DNA of 55,888 nucleotides. Source: Salinadaptatus halalkaliphilus (GTDB lineage Archaea > Halobacteriota > Halobacteria > Halobacteriales > Natrialbaceae). Shown in pieces: positions 13,721-21,704 of this stretch (its first letter is position 1; each line of letters opens with the position of its first letter). Location of the stretch: positions 1 to 55,888 of the forward strand of contig NZ_RBZW01000067.1 in NCBI RefSeq assembly GCF_006543045.1. The letters run 5' to 3'. Both the position numbers and the translations under genes were made by a program. The notes under the pieces are model-generated. The model was not told the DNA's origin, did no database searches, and saw only the letters and a program-made list of their open reading frames with translations.

Positions 13721-15391
13721 CTACTCGAGGGAGTAATCGATGCCACCGTCGAACAGCGCCTCGACGAGCTTGCGCTGTGCCGAGCGGAGGTGCTGGTGGA
13801 ACGTCGACCGCGAGATATCCATCGACGCGGCCAGTTCCTCGCCAGAGACGGCACGCGGCCATGCGAAGTAATCCGCAGCGTAGGCCTTGCGAAGCGCCAG
13901 TTGCTGGCGGTCGGTGAGTTCCGATTCGACGGTCGCGGCGAGATCCCAGGGCGTCCGCGAGGGCTGTTCGGTCTCGTGATAGCTGAGGAGCTCGACGCGG
14001 TCGTAACGCTCCTCGAGAACGTCGTAAATCGACCGAGCGGCCTGCCCGTTTCCGGCCTCGAGAGCGAGGTCGGCGATCCCGTCGGAAACCGTGAGCTGAC
14101 GGATCACCACGCCGTGTTCGCCGAGCGTCGTCACGAGCCCGCTACGGAGTGCGACTTCCAGGAGGAGACTGTCCTCGTAGGCTGCAACCACCGCTGCATC
14201 GACGATGGCGTCGACGGCGGTCGCCGCCTCGGTGACGTCGCCCTCGTGTTCGGCGAAGTCGGCTCGATCGACGTGGACGAACGCAAGCGGCGTTCCCTCG
14301 TCGTAGGCGAGGCCGCGATACTCGAGACTGGTCCCGAGTTCGTCGGCGAGTGCAGTGACGAACAGATCGGGGTCTTCGATCGCGAGTTCGACGTTGACGA
14401 CGCCGTCGCTGGTGACCATTCGCTGGGTTTCGATCGCGTTGATGGCGGTCGAAATCGTCCCGCCGAGGGCGTCGAGGACCGCCAGCTCTCGCTCGGTGAT
14501 TGCCCCAGTGTCGGCGACGTAGAGGACGACGACGCCGTAGGAGACGTCGCCATAGCTGATCGGGACCGCGACGACGGATCGAACGGGAGGGTCGGTTCCG
14601 GCGGGCCACCAATCGACATCCTCGCCCGCGGTCTCGTCTTCGAAGCGTTGGGACTTGCCGGTCTCGATCGCGCGAACGGCGGGATGAGTGGCGTCGCCGT
14701 CGTGGTTGACAGTTGGGAGCGTAATTTCGTCATCGATCGTGGATCCATCGGCACCCTCGAACTCCGTGGCGCCCGCCCACGCTTGCGGGGTGAGCCGTTG
14801 GCTCGTCACGTCGAGACGACCGACCCACGCGCCGACGTAGGGATCGGTCTCGACGAATTGGTCGCAGACGCGCCGTTCGATCGCTTCGCGCGAGGTGGCG
14901 CTGACGGCCGTATCGGTCACGTCCTGGACCAGTCCGTTTAACCGCTCGAGAACGTGCTCGAGCGCCTGGCGTTCAGCCCGGGCGCGCTTGGCCGAGTCCT
15001 CGGCAGCGATCTCGGCCAGCCGCCGGTCGGTGATATCGAGGTGGGCAACGGCAACCCGAACCGCACCATCGACCGTGAACCGAATCGCCCGCATCGTAAA
15101 CCACCGTTTCTCGTCGGGCGAGTGGCACGGATACTCCATCGCGAACTGGTCGCGGTCCCCCTCGAGAACGGCCTCGAGGCCGGTGACCGCACGACTGGCG
15201 TGACTATCATTGTCCTCGCTCATCGCGGCCGTCGCGACGTAGTTTACTCCCACGTAGTCGGTCGAATCGTCCGATCCGAACTCGCGCCAGGCTCGGTTGG
15301 TTAGTACGATTTTGCCGTCGCTATCGATGACGGCGACCGAAAACGGGAGCGTCTCGAGGGTCGCTGCAGCGAGCTCGTTCCCAGCGGACAT
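13721..15391 (-). CDS. Bat-like regulator (PAS-GAF-HTH_10)
   Basis: The 556-residue product starts MSAGNELAAATLETLPFSVA. An N-terminal PAS domain (residues about 12-125, with GAVRVAVAHLDITDRRLAE at its end) is followed by a coiled linker, a GAF domain (about 155-310) and a central bacterio-opsin-activator-type region. The C-terminal HTH_10 domain (last 60 residues) contains LTDRQQLALRKAYAADYFAW and MDISRSTFHQHLRSAQRKLV. This is the layout of Bat, the oxygen- and light-responsive activator of the bacterio-opsin and carotenoid genes in Halobacterium. It is 119 bp upstream of crtB on the same strand, with a Bat-site-like sequence in between. A start 8 residues earlier (15415) is possible. Many Bat paralogues exist, so the target assignment rests on location. 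Confidence 0.85.
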   Translation of the reverse strand: MSAGNELAAATLETLPFSVAVIDSDGKIVLTNRAWREFGSDDSTDYVGVNYVATAAMSEDNDSHASRAVTGLEAVLEGDRDQFAMEYPCHSPDEKRWFTMRAIRFTVDGAVRVAVAHLDITDRRLAEIAAEDSAKRARAERQALEHVLERLNGLVQDVTDTAVSATSREAIERRVCDQFVETDPYVGAWVGRLDVTSQRLTPQAWAGATEFEGADGSTIDDEITLPTVNHDGDATHPAVRAIETGKSQRFEDETAGEDVDWWPAGTDPPVRSVVAVPISYGDVSYGVVVLYVADTGAITERELAVLDALGGTISTAINAIETQRMVTSDGVVNVELAIEDPDLFVTALADELGTSLEYRGLAYDEGTPLAFVHVDRADFAEHEGDVTEAATAVDAIVDAAVVAAYEDSLLLEVALRSGLVTTLGEHGVVIRQLTVSDGIADLALEAGNGQAARSIYDVLEERYDRVELLSYHETEQPSRTPWDLAATVESELTDRQQLALRKAYAADYFAWPRAVSGEELAASMDISRSTFHQHLRSAQRKLVEALFDGGIDYSLE

Positions 15392-15460
15392 CACTCGACA
15401 GTACGAAGAGAGCAACCTTAACGCACGCGGATATCGACCGATGAACCAGTCATCCGGCTG

Positions 15461-16702
15461 TTAATTTGGGTGCTCGAGTAGCTCGTCGCGCAGCATCGGC
15501 AGAAATGTGCCGATGTCCGTAACCATCCCGACGGCTTGTGCGCTGCCGCGATCGAGCAACTGGGTGACGGTTGCCGGATTGATATCGACGCAGACGGTTT
15601 TGGTGGTCGACGGAAGGCAGTTGCCGACGGCGACGGCGTGAAGCAGCGTCGAGAGCATGAGTACGAGGTCGGCCTCGCGAGCCTGCTCGCGGATCGCGTC
15701 CTGGGCCTCGACCGCGTCGGTGATCGTATCGGGAAGCGGCCCGTCGTCGCGGATCGACCCCGCGAGAACGTAGGAGACATCGTTGTCGACACACTCGTAC
15801 ATCACGCCCTCCTCGACGACGCCCTCGGCGACCGCCGCCGGAATGCCGCCGAGGCGGACGATTTCACTGATCGTGTAGATGTGGTGTTTGTGGCCCGATC
15901 GCGGATGCTCGAGCGATTCCGTATCGACCCCCAACGAGGTGCCATAGAGGTCGCGCTCGAGGTCGTGGACGGCAAAGCCGTTGCCGGCGCTCAGGCTGTC
16001 GACGTAGCCCGCACGGACGAGATCGGCCAGCGCGTTTCGGCCGCCCGCGTGGACGATCGCCGGGCCACAGACGGCGAGAACGCTGCCGTCGTCGTCCCGA
16101 ACCGACCGCATCTCGTCGGCGATCTCCTCGATCAGCGATGTCGAGGGGCGCTCGCTCGAGACGCCACCCTGCATGAAGCCGAACGATCCGTCGGCCTCCC
16201 GAGGCCGCTCGGGCGGCTCGACCCGGATGCCGGTTTCACCGGTGACGACGAGGTCGCCTGCCTCGATAGCGTTCAGGACGGTGGTATGGACGCGAGGCGT
16301 TCCGTCGTCGTCAGCTCGGTCGACGACGAGCGCACAGTCCATCTCGGCGTTCTCGACGGCGAGCCACTCGCCGTCGACGCGGACGAACGTCGGATGATTC
16401 GTCGTCGAGTAGAAATCGACGGGAACGACCTGGTCGGCCGGTGCGGGCTCGAGGACCGCGTCGCGGGGGTCGGCGACGGTCGCGCCCTGCTGGTTGAGTT
16501 CGTGGAGGATCGCCCGGAGATCGGCCTCGCTGTCCGCCAGGACGCGCATGCGACAGTAGGTTTCCTCGTGTTTGTGGCGGCCGACCTCGAACGCGTCGAC
16601 ATCGAACTCGCCGCCCATGTCCATCACGATGGCAAAGCAGGCACCCATCGTCCCCGAGTCGATGATGTGACCCTCGAGTTCGACGGTCTGTGAGACGGTC
16701 AT
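15461..16702 (-). CDS. TIGR00300 family protein (LOR/SDH-type, putative ornithine cyclodeaminase)
   Basis: From the ATG at 16702 the product has 413 residues. Its N-terminal domain (MTVSQTVELEGHIIDSGTMG, then EETYCRMRVLADSEADLRAI) matches the LOR/SDH bifunctional-enzyme domain. The C-terminal half (residues about 180-413) looks like a Rossmann-type nucleotide-binding region with VCGPAIVHAGGRNALADLVR and CVDINPATVTQLLDRGS. TIGR00300 proteins of archaea have been linked to ornithine cyclodeaminase activity, which makes proline from ornithine; I rely on memory for that. The frame is open 45 codons further upstream, but those residues look non-coding. It is divergent from the regulator at 16850. 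Confidence 0.8.
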   Translation of the reverse strand: MTVSQTVELEGHIIDSGTMGACFAIVMDMGGEFDVDAFEVGRHKHEETYCRMRVLADSEADLRAILHELNQQGATVADPRDAVLEPAPADQVVPVDFYSTTNHPTFVRVDGEWLAVENAEMDCALVVDRADDDGTPRVHTTVLNAIEAGDLVVTGETGIRVEPPERPREADGSFGFMQGGVSSERPSTSLIEEIADEMRSVRDDDGSVLAVCGPAIVHAGGRNALADLVRAGYVDSLSAGNGFAVHDLERDLYGTSLGVDTESLEHPRSGHKHHIYTISEIVRLGGIPAAVAEGVVEEGVMYECVDNDVSYVLAGSIRDDGPLPDTITDAVEAQDAIREQAREADLVLMLSTLLHAVAVGNCLPSTTKTVCVDINPATVTQLLDRGSAQAVGMVTDIGTFLPMLRDELLEHPN

Positions 16703-16849
16703 TGGTTGCCATTCGTTGCCACAGTCCGTCAATCTGTGCGTTCGATCAGTGCCGGCTGAAACTGGTCTCCGAGCCGGCCGTTCACGCCCGTTGAGAGGTC
16801 GACCAATACTTTTGTACAGGGTCGTCGATGCCCACACCAGCGATCAATC

Positions 16850-17437
16850 GTGACTACTGACCACCCAGCGTCGCGGACCGTCGAACTGTGGATCCGGGGA
16901 TGTACGTCGCCAGCCCCCGATTCGAACCAGGAACGGGCGCTCGATACGCTCGAGCAACTCGACGAACGTGGTGTCGTCGAGGGAGTGACAGTGGGTGTCT
17001 GGGGCGACACGTTCGAATCCTCGTCGCTCTCCGAGCAGGTCTCACAACTCGAGCGCATCCAGTCTCGCCTCGAGGCTTTCGAGGCGTGGGCCGCCGAGAA
17101 CGATCGTCGGCTCGAACCCTGCTTTCGACGGCGACAAACCCACTCGCAGCTGACAGGAGCGAACCGCGAGGTCTGGCGGCTCCCGGCGGTTGCACTCGCC
17201 GAGTTCGACGGCGACGACCTCGTCCACGTTGCGCCCTGCCGGGACGGCGATCGAACGGTGGACATCTTCGACCGACTCGAAGTCCTCGAGTCGGGTACCG
17301 GTTCGGAGACTGTCGTCCGATTCGACGGCAACCGCGGGAACCCGCGGGAGACGGGCGACGGTGACCGAACCGAACCACGCACGGAGCGTGACGAGTTCGC
17401 TGGTCCACGGGTGGGCAACCCATATGGGACTCGATAA
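16850..17437 (+). CDS. HTH_63-type small regulator, haloarchaeal
   Basis: The 195-residue product (GTG start at 16850) begins TTDHPASRTVELWIRGCTSP, followed by QERALDTLEQLDERGVVEGV and VTVGVWGD. This alpha/beta pattern is typical of the haloarchaeal HTH_63 proteins that occur in many copies per genome. The C-terminal part contains an RLPAVALAEFDGDDLVHVAP segment usual for the family, then a disordered tail rich in Arg/Glu/Gly. Function is unknown; a regulatory role is inferred from the family name only. The end of the gene overlaps an optional upstream start of the next gene. Confidence 0.7.
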   Translation: MTTDHPASRTVELWIRGCTSPAPDSNQERALDTLEQLDERGVVEGVTVGVWGDTFESSSLSEQVSQLERIQSRLEAFEAWAAENDRRLEPCFRRRQTHSQLTGANREVWRLPAVALAEFDGDDLVHVAPCRDGDRTVDIFDRLEVLESGTGSETVVRFDGNRGNPRETGDGDRTEPRTERDEFAGPRVGNPYGTR

Positions 17438-17450
17438 CATAGTGGTGCGT

Positions 17451-17612
17451 ATGTCCGGCGATTCAACCACAGCCCGACTCTCACGGTGTCGAAACTGCGG
17501 CTTCGAGGCTCCCGGCGGCGGCGAGGAATGGCTACGACTCGAGGTACCGAAGCTCGGCCGGATGACCCAGTGTCCGAACTGCGAGAGTACCGACGTTATC
17601 ACACACCGATAA
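17451..17612 (+). CDS. Small zinc-ribbon protein (two CxxC motifs)
   Basis: The 53-residue product has two CxxC pairs, CRNC (residues 13-16) and CPNC (41-44), separated by 24 residues, which is a classic zinc ribbon. Haloarchaea encode many such very small zinc-finger proteins, some affecting motility and biofilm formation. The ATG at 17451 follows the previous stop by 13 bases; an in-frame ATG at 17424 would add 9 residues and overlap that gene. No partner can be named. Confidence 0.75.
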   Translation: MSGDSTTARLSRCRNCGFEAPGGGEEWLRLEVPKLGRMTQCPNCESTDVITHR

Positions 17613-17694
17613 CGTCGCGAGCGCTGCACTCGATTTCCACGCGGTCGCCTCGTGCGTGGACAGACTCTTCAACGTCACGCGCCAAGGGAGACGT

Positions 17695-18099
17695 ATGAGC
17701 CAGGAGTCGACCCCGGACCTTCCAGAAACCGACGAACAGTGGCGCGAGGAACTCGACGAGGAGGCCTATCGCATCCTTCGCGAGGCCGGCACCGAGCCGA
17801 AGTTCAGCGGCGAGTACGTCGATCACAAGGCCGACGGAAGCTACGCCTGTGCCGGTTGTGGCACCGAACTGTTCGACTCAGAGACGAAGTTCGACTCCGG
17901 CAGCGGCTGGCCGAGCTTCTACGACGCCGCCGGCGACCGCATCGAGACTCGATTGGATACCAGCCATGGCATGCGCCGCACCGAAGTGCTGTGTGGCACC
18001 TGCGGTGGTCACCTCGGGCACGTCTTCGACGACGGCCCCGAACCGACCGGCAAACGCTACTGCATCAACTCCGCCGCCCTCGAGTTCGACGAGGTGTAG
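17695..18099 (+). CDS. msrB: Peptide-methionine (R)-S-oxide reductase
   Basis: The 134-residue product contains all MsrB landmarks: zinc-binding CAGC (Cys52, Cys55) and CGTC (Cys100, Cys103), the [14 protein letters not shown] substrate loop (residues 68-81), and the catalytic RYCINSAAL with Cys123. MsrB reduces methionine-R-sulfoxide in proteins using thioredoxin-like donors. The frame extends 13 codons upstream, but the ATG at 17695 gives the normal length. It precedes hisI by 50 bp on the same strand; the two have no obvious functional link. Confidence 0.95.
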   Translation: MSQESTPDLPETDEQWREELDEEAYRILREAGTEPKFSGEYVDHKADGSYACAGCGTELFDSETKFDSGSGWPSFYDAAGDRIETRLDTSHGMRRTEVLCGTCGGHLGHVFDDGPEPTGKRYCINSAALEFDEV

Positions 18100-18149
18100 G
18101 ACCCGCAAGCAGCAAAAGACCTATCGCCACGTCGTCCAACCACTCGAGC

Positions 18150-18572
18150 ATGGAGGACGACGTGACGGTCGATTTCGGCGCGGACGGACTCGTTCCCGCC
18201 GTCGCACAGGACGCCGAGACCGGCGAGGTACTCATGCTCGCGTACGTCTCGGCCGAAGCGCTCGAGCGAACCCACGAGACGGGTCGAGCCCACTACTACT
18301 CGCGAAGCCGCGACGAACTCTGGGAGAAAGGCAAGACCAGTGGCCACGTCCAGCGCGTCGAGGAGATACGGGTCGACTGTGACGCCGATACGCTGCTGTA
18401 CGTCGTCGAGCAGGACGGCGGGGCCTGTCACACCGGGCATCGCTCCTGTTTCTACCGGGCGATCGACGGCGTCTCCGTGGGCGACACGAACGGCGACTCG
18501 TCGGGCACGATGGTCGATGTCGAGAACGTCGGCGAACAGGTGTTCGATCCCGACGCGGTCTACGAGGCGTAA
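18150..18572 (+). CDS. hisI: Phosphoribosyl-AMP cyclohydrolase
   Basis: The 140-residue protein shows the HisI pattern: [20 protein letters not shown], a [13 protein letters not shown] segment (residues 58-70), the metal site DCDAD (76-80) and [11 protein letters not shown] (93-103). It opens the adenine ring of phosphoribosyl-AMP, the third step of histidine biosynthesis. It lacks the HisE domain, so the pyrophosphohydrolase must be encoded elsewhere, as is usual in haloarchaea. The ATG at 18150 is the only sensible start. The next gene begins 5 bases after the stop. Confidence 0.95.
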   Translation: MEDDVTVDFGADGLVPAVAQDAETGEVLMLAYVSAEALERTHETGRAHYYSRSRDELWEKGKTSGHVQRVEEIRVDCDADTLLYVVEQDGGACHTGHRSCFYRAIDGVSVGDTNGDSSGTMVDVENVGEQVFDPDAVYEA

Positions 18573-18577
18573 CCACG

Positions 18578-19729
18578 ATGTCCGAACGTCTCCGCCGCCC
18601 CGAGACCGAGGAGGAGACGCCCCTCGAGGCCCTCGAGGCGGCTCGCGAACGCTACGCCGAGGCCGAACGCGAGATCGAAACCCACGGCGGCGACGCCGTC
18701 GAACACGCCGCCCGCGCCTACCGCAACGCGACGGAGTTGCTCGAGAACTACGTCGACCGGGCCACCGGTACCGGCCGCGACAACTTCAAAGCCTACGTCC
18801 AACTCGAGGGCCAGTTCGCCGCGCTCGTCGAGAATCTTCCCGACGACCTGCGCGGACGCGAGGCATTCGAGCAGTCCCTCGAGGCGATCGACAAACGTCG
18901 ACTCAGCGAGTCCGATTTCGAACGCGCTCACGACGAACTCGAGCCGGCGGCGCGGTATTCGGACCTGCTGGAGGAACGCGAGGCCGCCCGCGGGGCCGTC
19001 GACGAGGCCCGAACCGCGGCCGCGAAACGGCTGCGGGAGATCGACGACGAGATCGACGACCGAGAGCGTCTGCTCGAACTCGCCACCGCCGATTTGGACG
19101 CTCCAGTCGAACGCCTGCGGGAGCCGATCGAGAGCTACAACGAGGCGATCCGCGAGGCGTTCGCCGACTACCGACTCGAGGCCTCCGCACGCGATATCTT
19201 TTCCCTCCTCGATCGCAGTCGCTGGTATCCCTTCGTCGACTACGACCAGCCCCCGTCTGATCTGTGCGAGTACGTCGAGACGAGCCCCGACGGCGAACAC
19301 ACCATCCCCGAGTTGCTCGAGTACGCCGACCAGTCCCGCTCGAAGCTCGCCCACTACGTCGCGGACGCGGACCGGCTCAAGCGACGGGTGGCGACCCAGC
19401 AAACCTATCTCGACGGGATCGACGCCGAACCGCTGACGATCGCGTGGCCGCCGGGACCGGCCGGAGAGCTTCGACGGCGAACGCGGGAGTACCGGCCGTT
19501 CGTCGAGCGCGTCGGCGACTCCGAGACCGTCTCGCTGCTCCGTGACGTCCGGCGACTGACCTACGACGACGAGTACGATCGGCTCCAGACCGCCGCCCAG
19601 GCCGTCGCCCAGCTCTCGCCCACAGAGCGCGACCGGCTGACCGACGGCGACATCGACGACGAACTCGAGGCACTGCGGGCCGAACGGGCCGCCCTCGAGG
19701 ACGCACTCGAGGTCGACGATCCCGTCTAA
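18578..19729 (+). CDS. Conserved haloarchaeal coiled-coil protein (DUF7118-like)
   Basis: The 383-residue product is rich in charged heptads: EALEAARERYAEAEREIET near residues 17-40, a second coil at about 145-175 and a third near the C terminus. The middle has a small globular segment with ARDIFSLLDRSRWYPFVDY (residues about 206-224) and later LTIAWPPGPAGELRRR. I recall proteins of this kind, annotated DUF7118, next to hisI in haloarchaea. No membrane segment or catalytic motif is visible. It is 5 bases from hisI and probably in one transcript with it. Function is unknown. Confidence 0.75.
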   Translation: MSERLRRPETEEETPLEALEAARERYAEAEREIETHGGDAVEHAARAYRNATELLENYVDRATGTGRDNFKAYVQLEGQFAALVENLPDDLRGREAFEQSLEAIDKRRLSESDFERAHDELEPAARYSDLLEEREAARGAVDEARTAAAKRLREIDDEIDDRERLLELATADLDAPVERLREPIESYNEAIREAFADYRLEASARDIFSLLDRSRWYPFVDYDQPPSDLCEYVETSPDGEHTIPELLEYADQSRSKLAHYVADADRLKRRVATQQTYLDGIDAEPLTIAWPPGPAGELRRRTREYRPFVERVGDSETVSLLRDVRRLTYDDEYDRLQTAAQAVAQLSPTERDRLTDGDIDDELEALRAERAALEDALEVDDPV

Positions 19730-19757
19730 ACGATCCGTCGAATCGCCCCACACTATC

Positions 19758-21473
19758 TTACGATGCGGAGTCGAACATCTGTGTGAGAAGTTTCCGTTCG
19801 GCTGCGCGGAGATGCTGGGTAAACGTCGCCCGGGAGACGCCGAGCTTCGAGGCTATCTCCGTGGTGTTGTGCTCGCGCGGTCGCTCGAAGTATCCCGCAT
19901 AGAAGGCGAGCTCGATCGCCTGCAGTTGTTTTTCCGTCATCGAGTCCAGTAGCTCGTCGAGGGTCTGCTCCCGTTCAGGATGGGGCCTCGAGCGGATCGA
20001 GCCGACAGTCGCCACCGGATATCGCTCCTGGAGCGCAGCGGTGAGCTCCTGAATGGCCGCGTCGGTCGGACAGACGACGGTCACGGTTACCCGTCCCCGT
20101 CGGACGACCGTCTCGAGGACACGTGCTCCGTGTGTGGCGAGGACGCCTTCGGGAGTCGGACGGGAGACGAACAGCTCACACCGACGCTTGGTATCCTCGA
20201 CCGCGACGGACGTGACCCCCTCGACCATCTCGGCAGCAGCGCGAATCGCCGACGCTGAACCCGAGTCGACGCGGATGATGTAGCACAAGTCGTCCTCGAG
20301 CGGGATGGCAGTCAGTATCTCAATCGATGTCCCATCCGGTAGGCACGTGGCGAACGCGCTCAGCGTCGTCCGTTCATCGCCGAACTCGTACTCGACGGCG
20401 ACCGGTGTCGTCGAGACGAGCGACCGTTTCCACTCGGCCGTCCGCAACGCGTAGCCGATCGTCCGGCCGTACGCCTGGAGCACGCTGACTTCGCGGTCGT
20501 CGACTTCGCCGCCGTCGGCAGCGTACACGGTGAGAGCACCGACGACGGTTCCGTCGTGTTCGATCGGGACTGCCACACCCGAAACGTCGTGGGCGTGATC
20601 GATTTCGTGCCACTCGGACCGCCTCGTGGCTGTGTCGATGTCCGTCCCGTCTCGAGCGTGGTGGTCGTCCGCCGATTCCCCTCGAGCGGTCGAGCACGTT
20701 GGTGGGAGAACGACCGGTTCCCGGCGTTCGAGCACAGCCTGCGCCGGATCGGGCTCTCGAGCCGATCCCTCCGCGCCGAGCACCGCCTCGAGAACGTCGT
20801 CGTCACCGGCAATGGACTGGACGAGAAGTTCGTTCGTCCCGTCACGAGTGGCGATCCACGCACAAGCGTAGTCACGCTCGTCGACGAGGTGTTGGCAGAA
20901 TTTGCGCGTGAGTCCGTCACGGGACGTCGTCGCGGTGACGATCTCGAGCATCGTCTCCTTGCTTCGGCGCTCACGGGCGAGTGCCCGCTCGGTTCGATAT
21001 GAGCGGACCGTCGCCTCGATCCGACGTGCCAGCACGTCGTCGCGGCCGGCAAGCGATCGTTTCGGGAGGTAGTCGGTGACCTGTCGACCGATGGCGTCGC
21101 TGGCTATCCCTTCGCTTCCGGCCCCGGTCACGAGCAAGAACGGGCGCTTCGGATCGATCTCGCGGACCTCGGCTAACAGCTCGAGGCCGGTGCCGTGTTC
21201 GAGCTGGTAGTCACAGACCACACAGTCCGGATCGGTCGACGCGAAGCGGTCCGCCGCTGCCGTGAGCGTGGTCGCCGTCGTAACGGAAAACCCCTCGCGC
21301 TGGTACTCGAGCACCGTTCCGGTCGAGTCGACCCACGCGTCGTCGTCGTCGACGAGTAACACGTCGATCTCGTCGACATCGTCCCGTCGGTCGCCGAGTG
21401 CATCCTGTGGGTCGTCCAATTGATCCTGTCGTTTACCGCACGGGTTCGGGCTCGTTTCGTCACCGCCTGTCAT
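19758..21473 (-). CDS. Receiver-GAF-HTH_10 response regulator
   Basis: From the ATG at 21473 the protein has 571 residues. The receiver domain (residues about 36-150) keeps all key residues: the acidic cluster VDDDD (41-45), phospho-acceptor Asp88 in CDYQ, Thr116 in LVTGAG and Lys138 in YLPKRS. A coiled linker and a GAF domain (about 175-340) follow, then a bacterio-opsin-activator region and a C-terminal HTH_10 domain containing EIASKLGVSRATFTQHLRAA. It is therefore a DNA-binding output of a two-component pathway, unlike PAS-only Bat proteins. A GTG start at 21533 would add 20 residues. The divergently transcribed kinase at 21705 is the likely partner. Confidence 0.87.
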   Translation of the reverse strand: MTGGDETSPNPCGKRQDQLDDPQDALGDRRDDVDEIDVLLVDDDDAWVDSTGTVLEYQREGFSVTTATTLTAAADRFASTDPDCVVCDYQLEHGTGLELLAEVREIDPKRPFLLVTGAGSEGIASDAIGRQVTDYLPKRSLAGRDDVLARRIEATVRSYRTERALARERRSKETMLEIVTATTSRDGLTRKFCQHLVDERDYACAWIATRDGTNELLVQSIAGDDDVLEAVLGAEGSAREPDPAQAVLERREPVVLPPTCSTARGESADDHHARDGTDIDTATRRSEWHEIDHAHDVSGVAVPIEHDGTVVGALTVYAADGGEVDDREVSVLQAYGRTIGYALRTAEWKRSLVSTTPVAVEYEFGDERTTLSAFATCLPDGTSIEILTAIPLEDDLCYIIRVDSGSASAIRAAAEMVEGVTSVAVEDTKRRCELFVSRPTPEGVLATHGARVLETVVRRGRVTVTVVCPTDAAIQELTAALQERYPVATVGSIRSRPHPEREQTLDELLDSMTEKQLQAIELAFYAGYFERPREHNTTEIASKLGVSRATFTQHLRAAERKLLTQMFDSAS

Positions 21474-21704
21474 GTTCGCTCGGGGGCAGCGTGTGGCGTT
21501 CGTGTTGTGACCGGCGACGAACGAATCCTCCACCAGGGGTGTTCGGTGAGTCTACGACGGTGGATCATTTTTCTGTGTTTTCCGGCCATCATAATAAATA
21601 CGATACCTTCGCATGGTGGTAGTATCTGTTCGAATTGTCGGTTCCGTACGCGTGACAGTCGTGTCGATGGAAAGTTATAGACAAGTGGCGTGTGTGGGTC
21701 AGCC

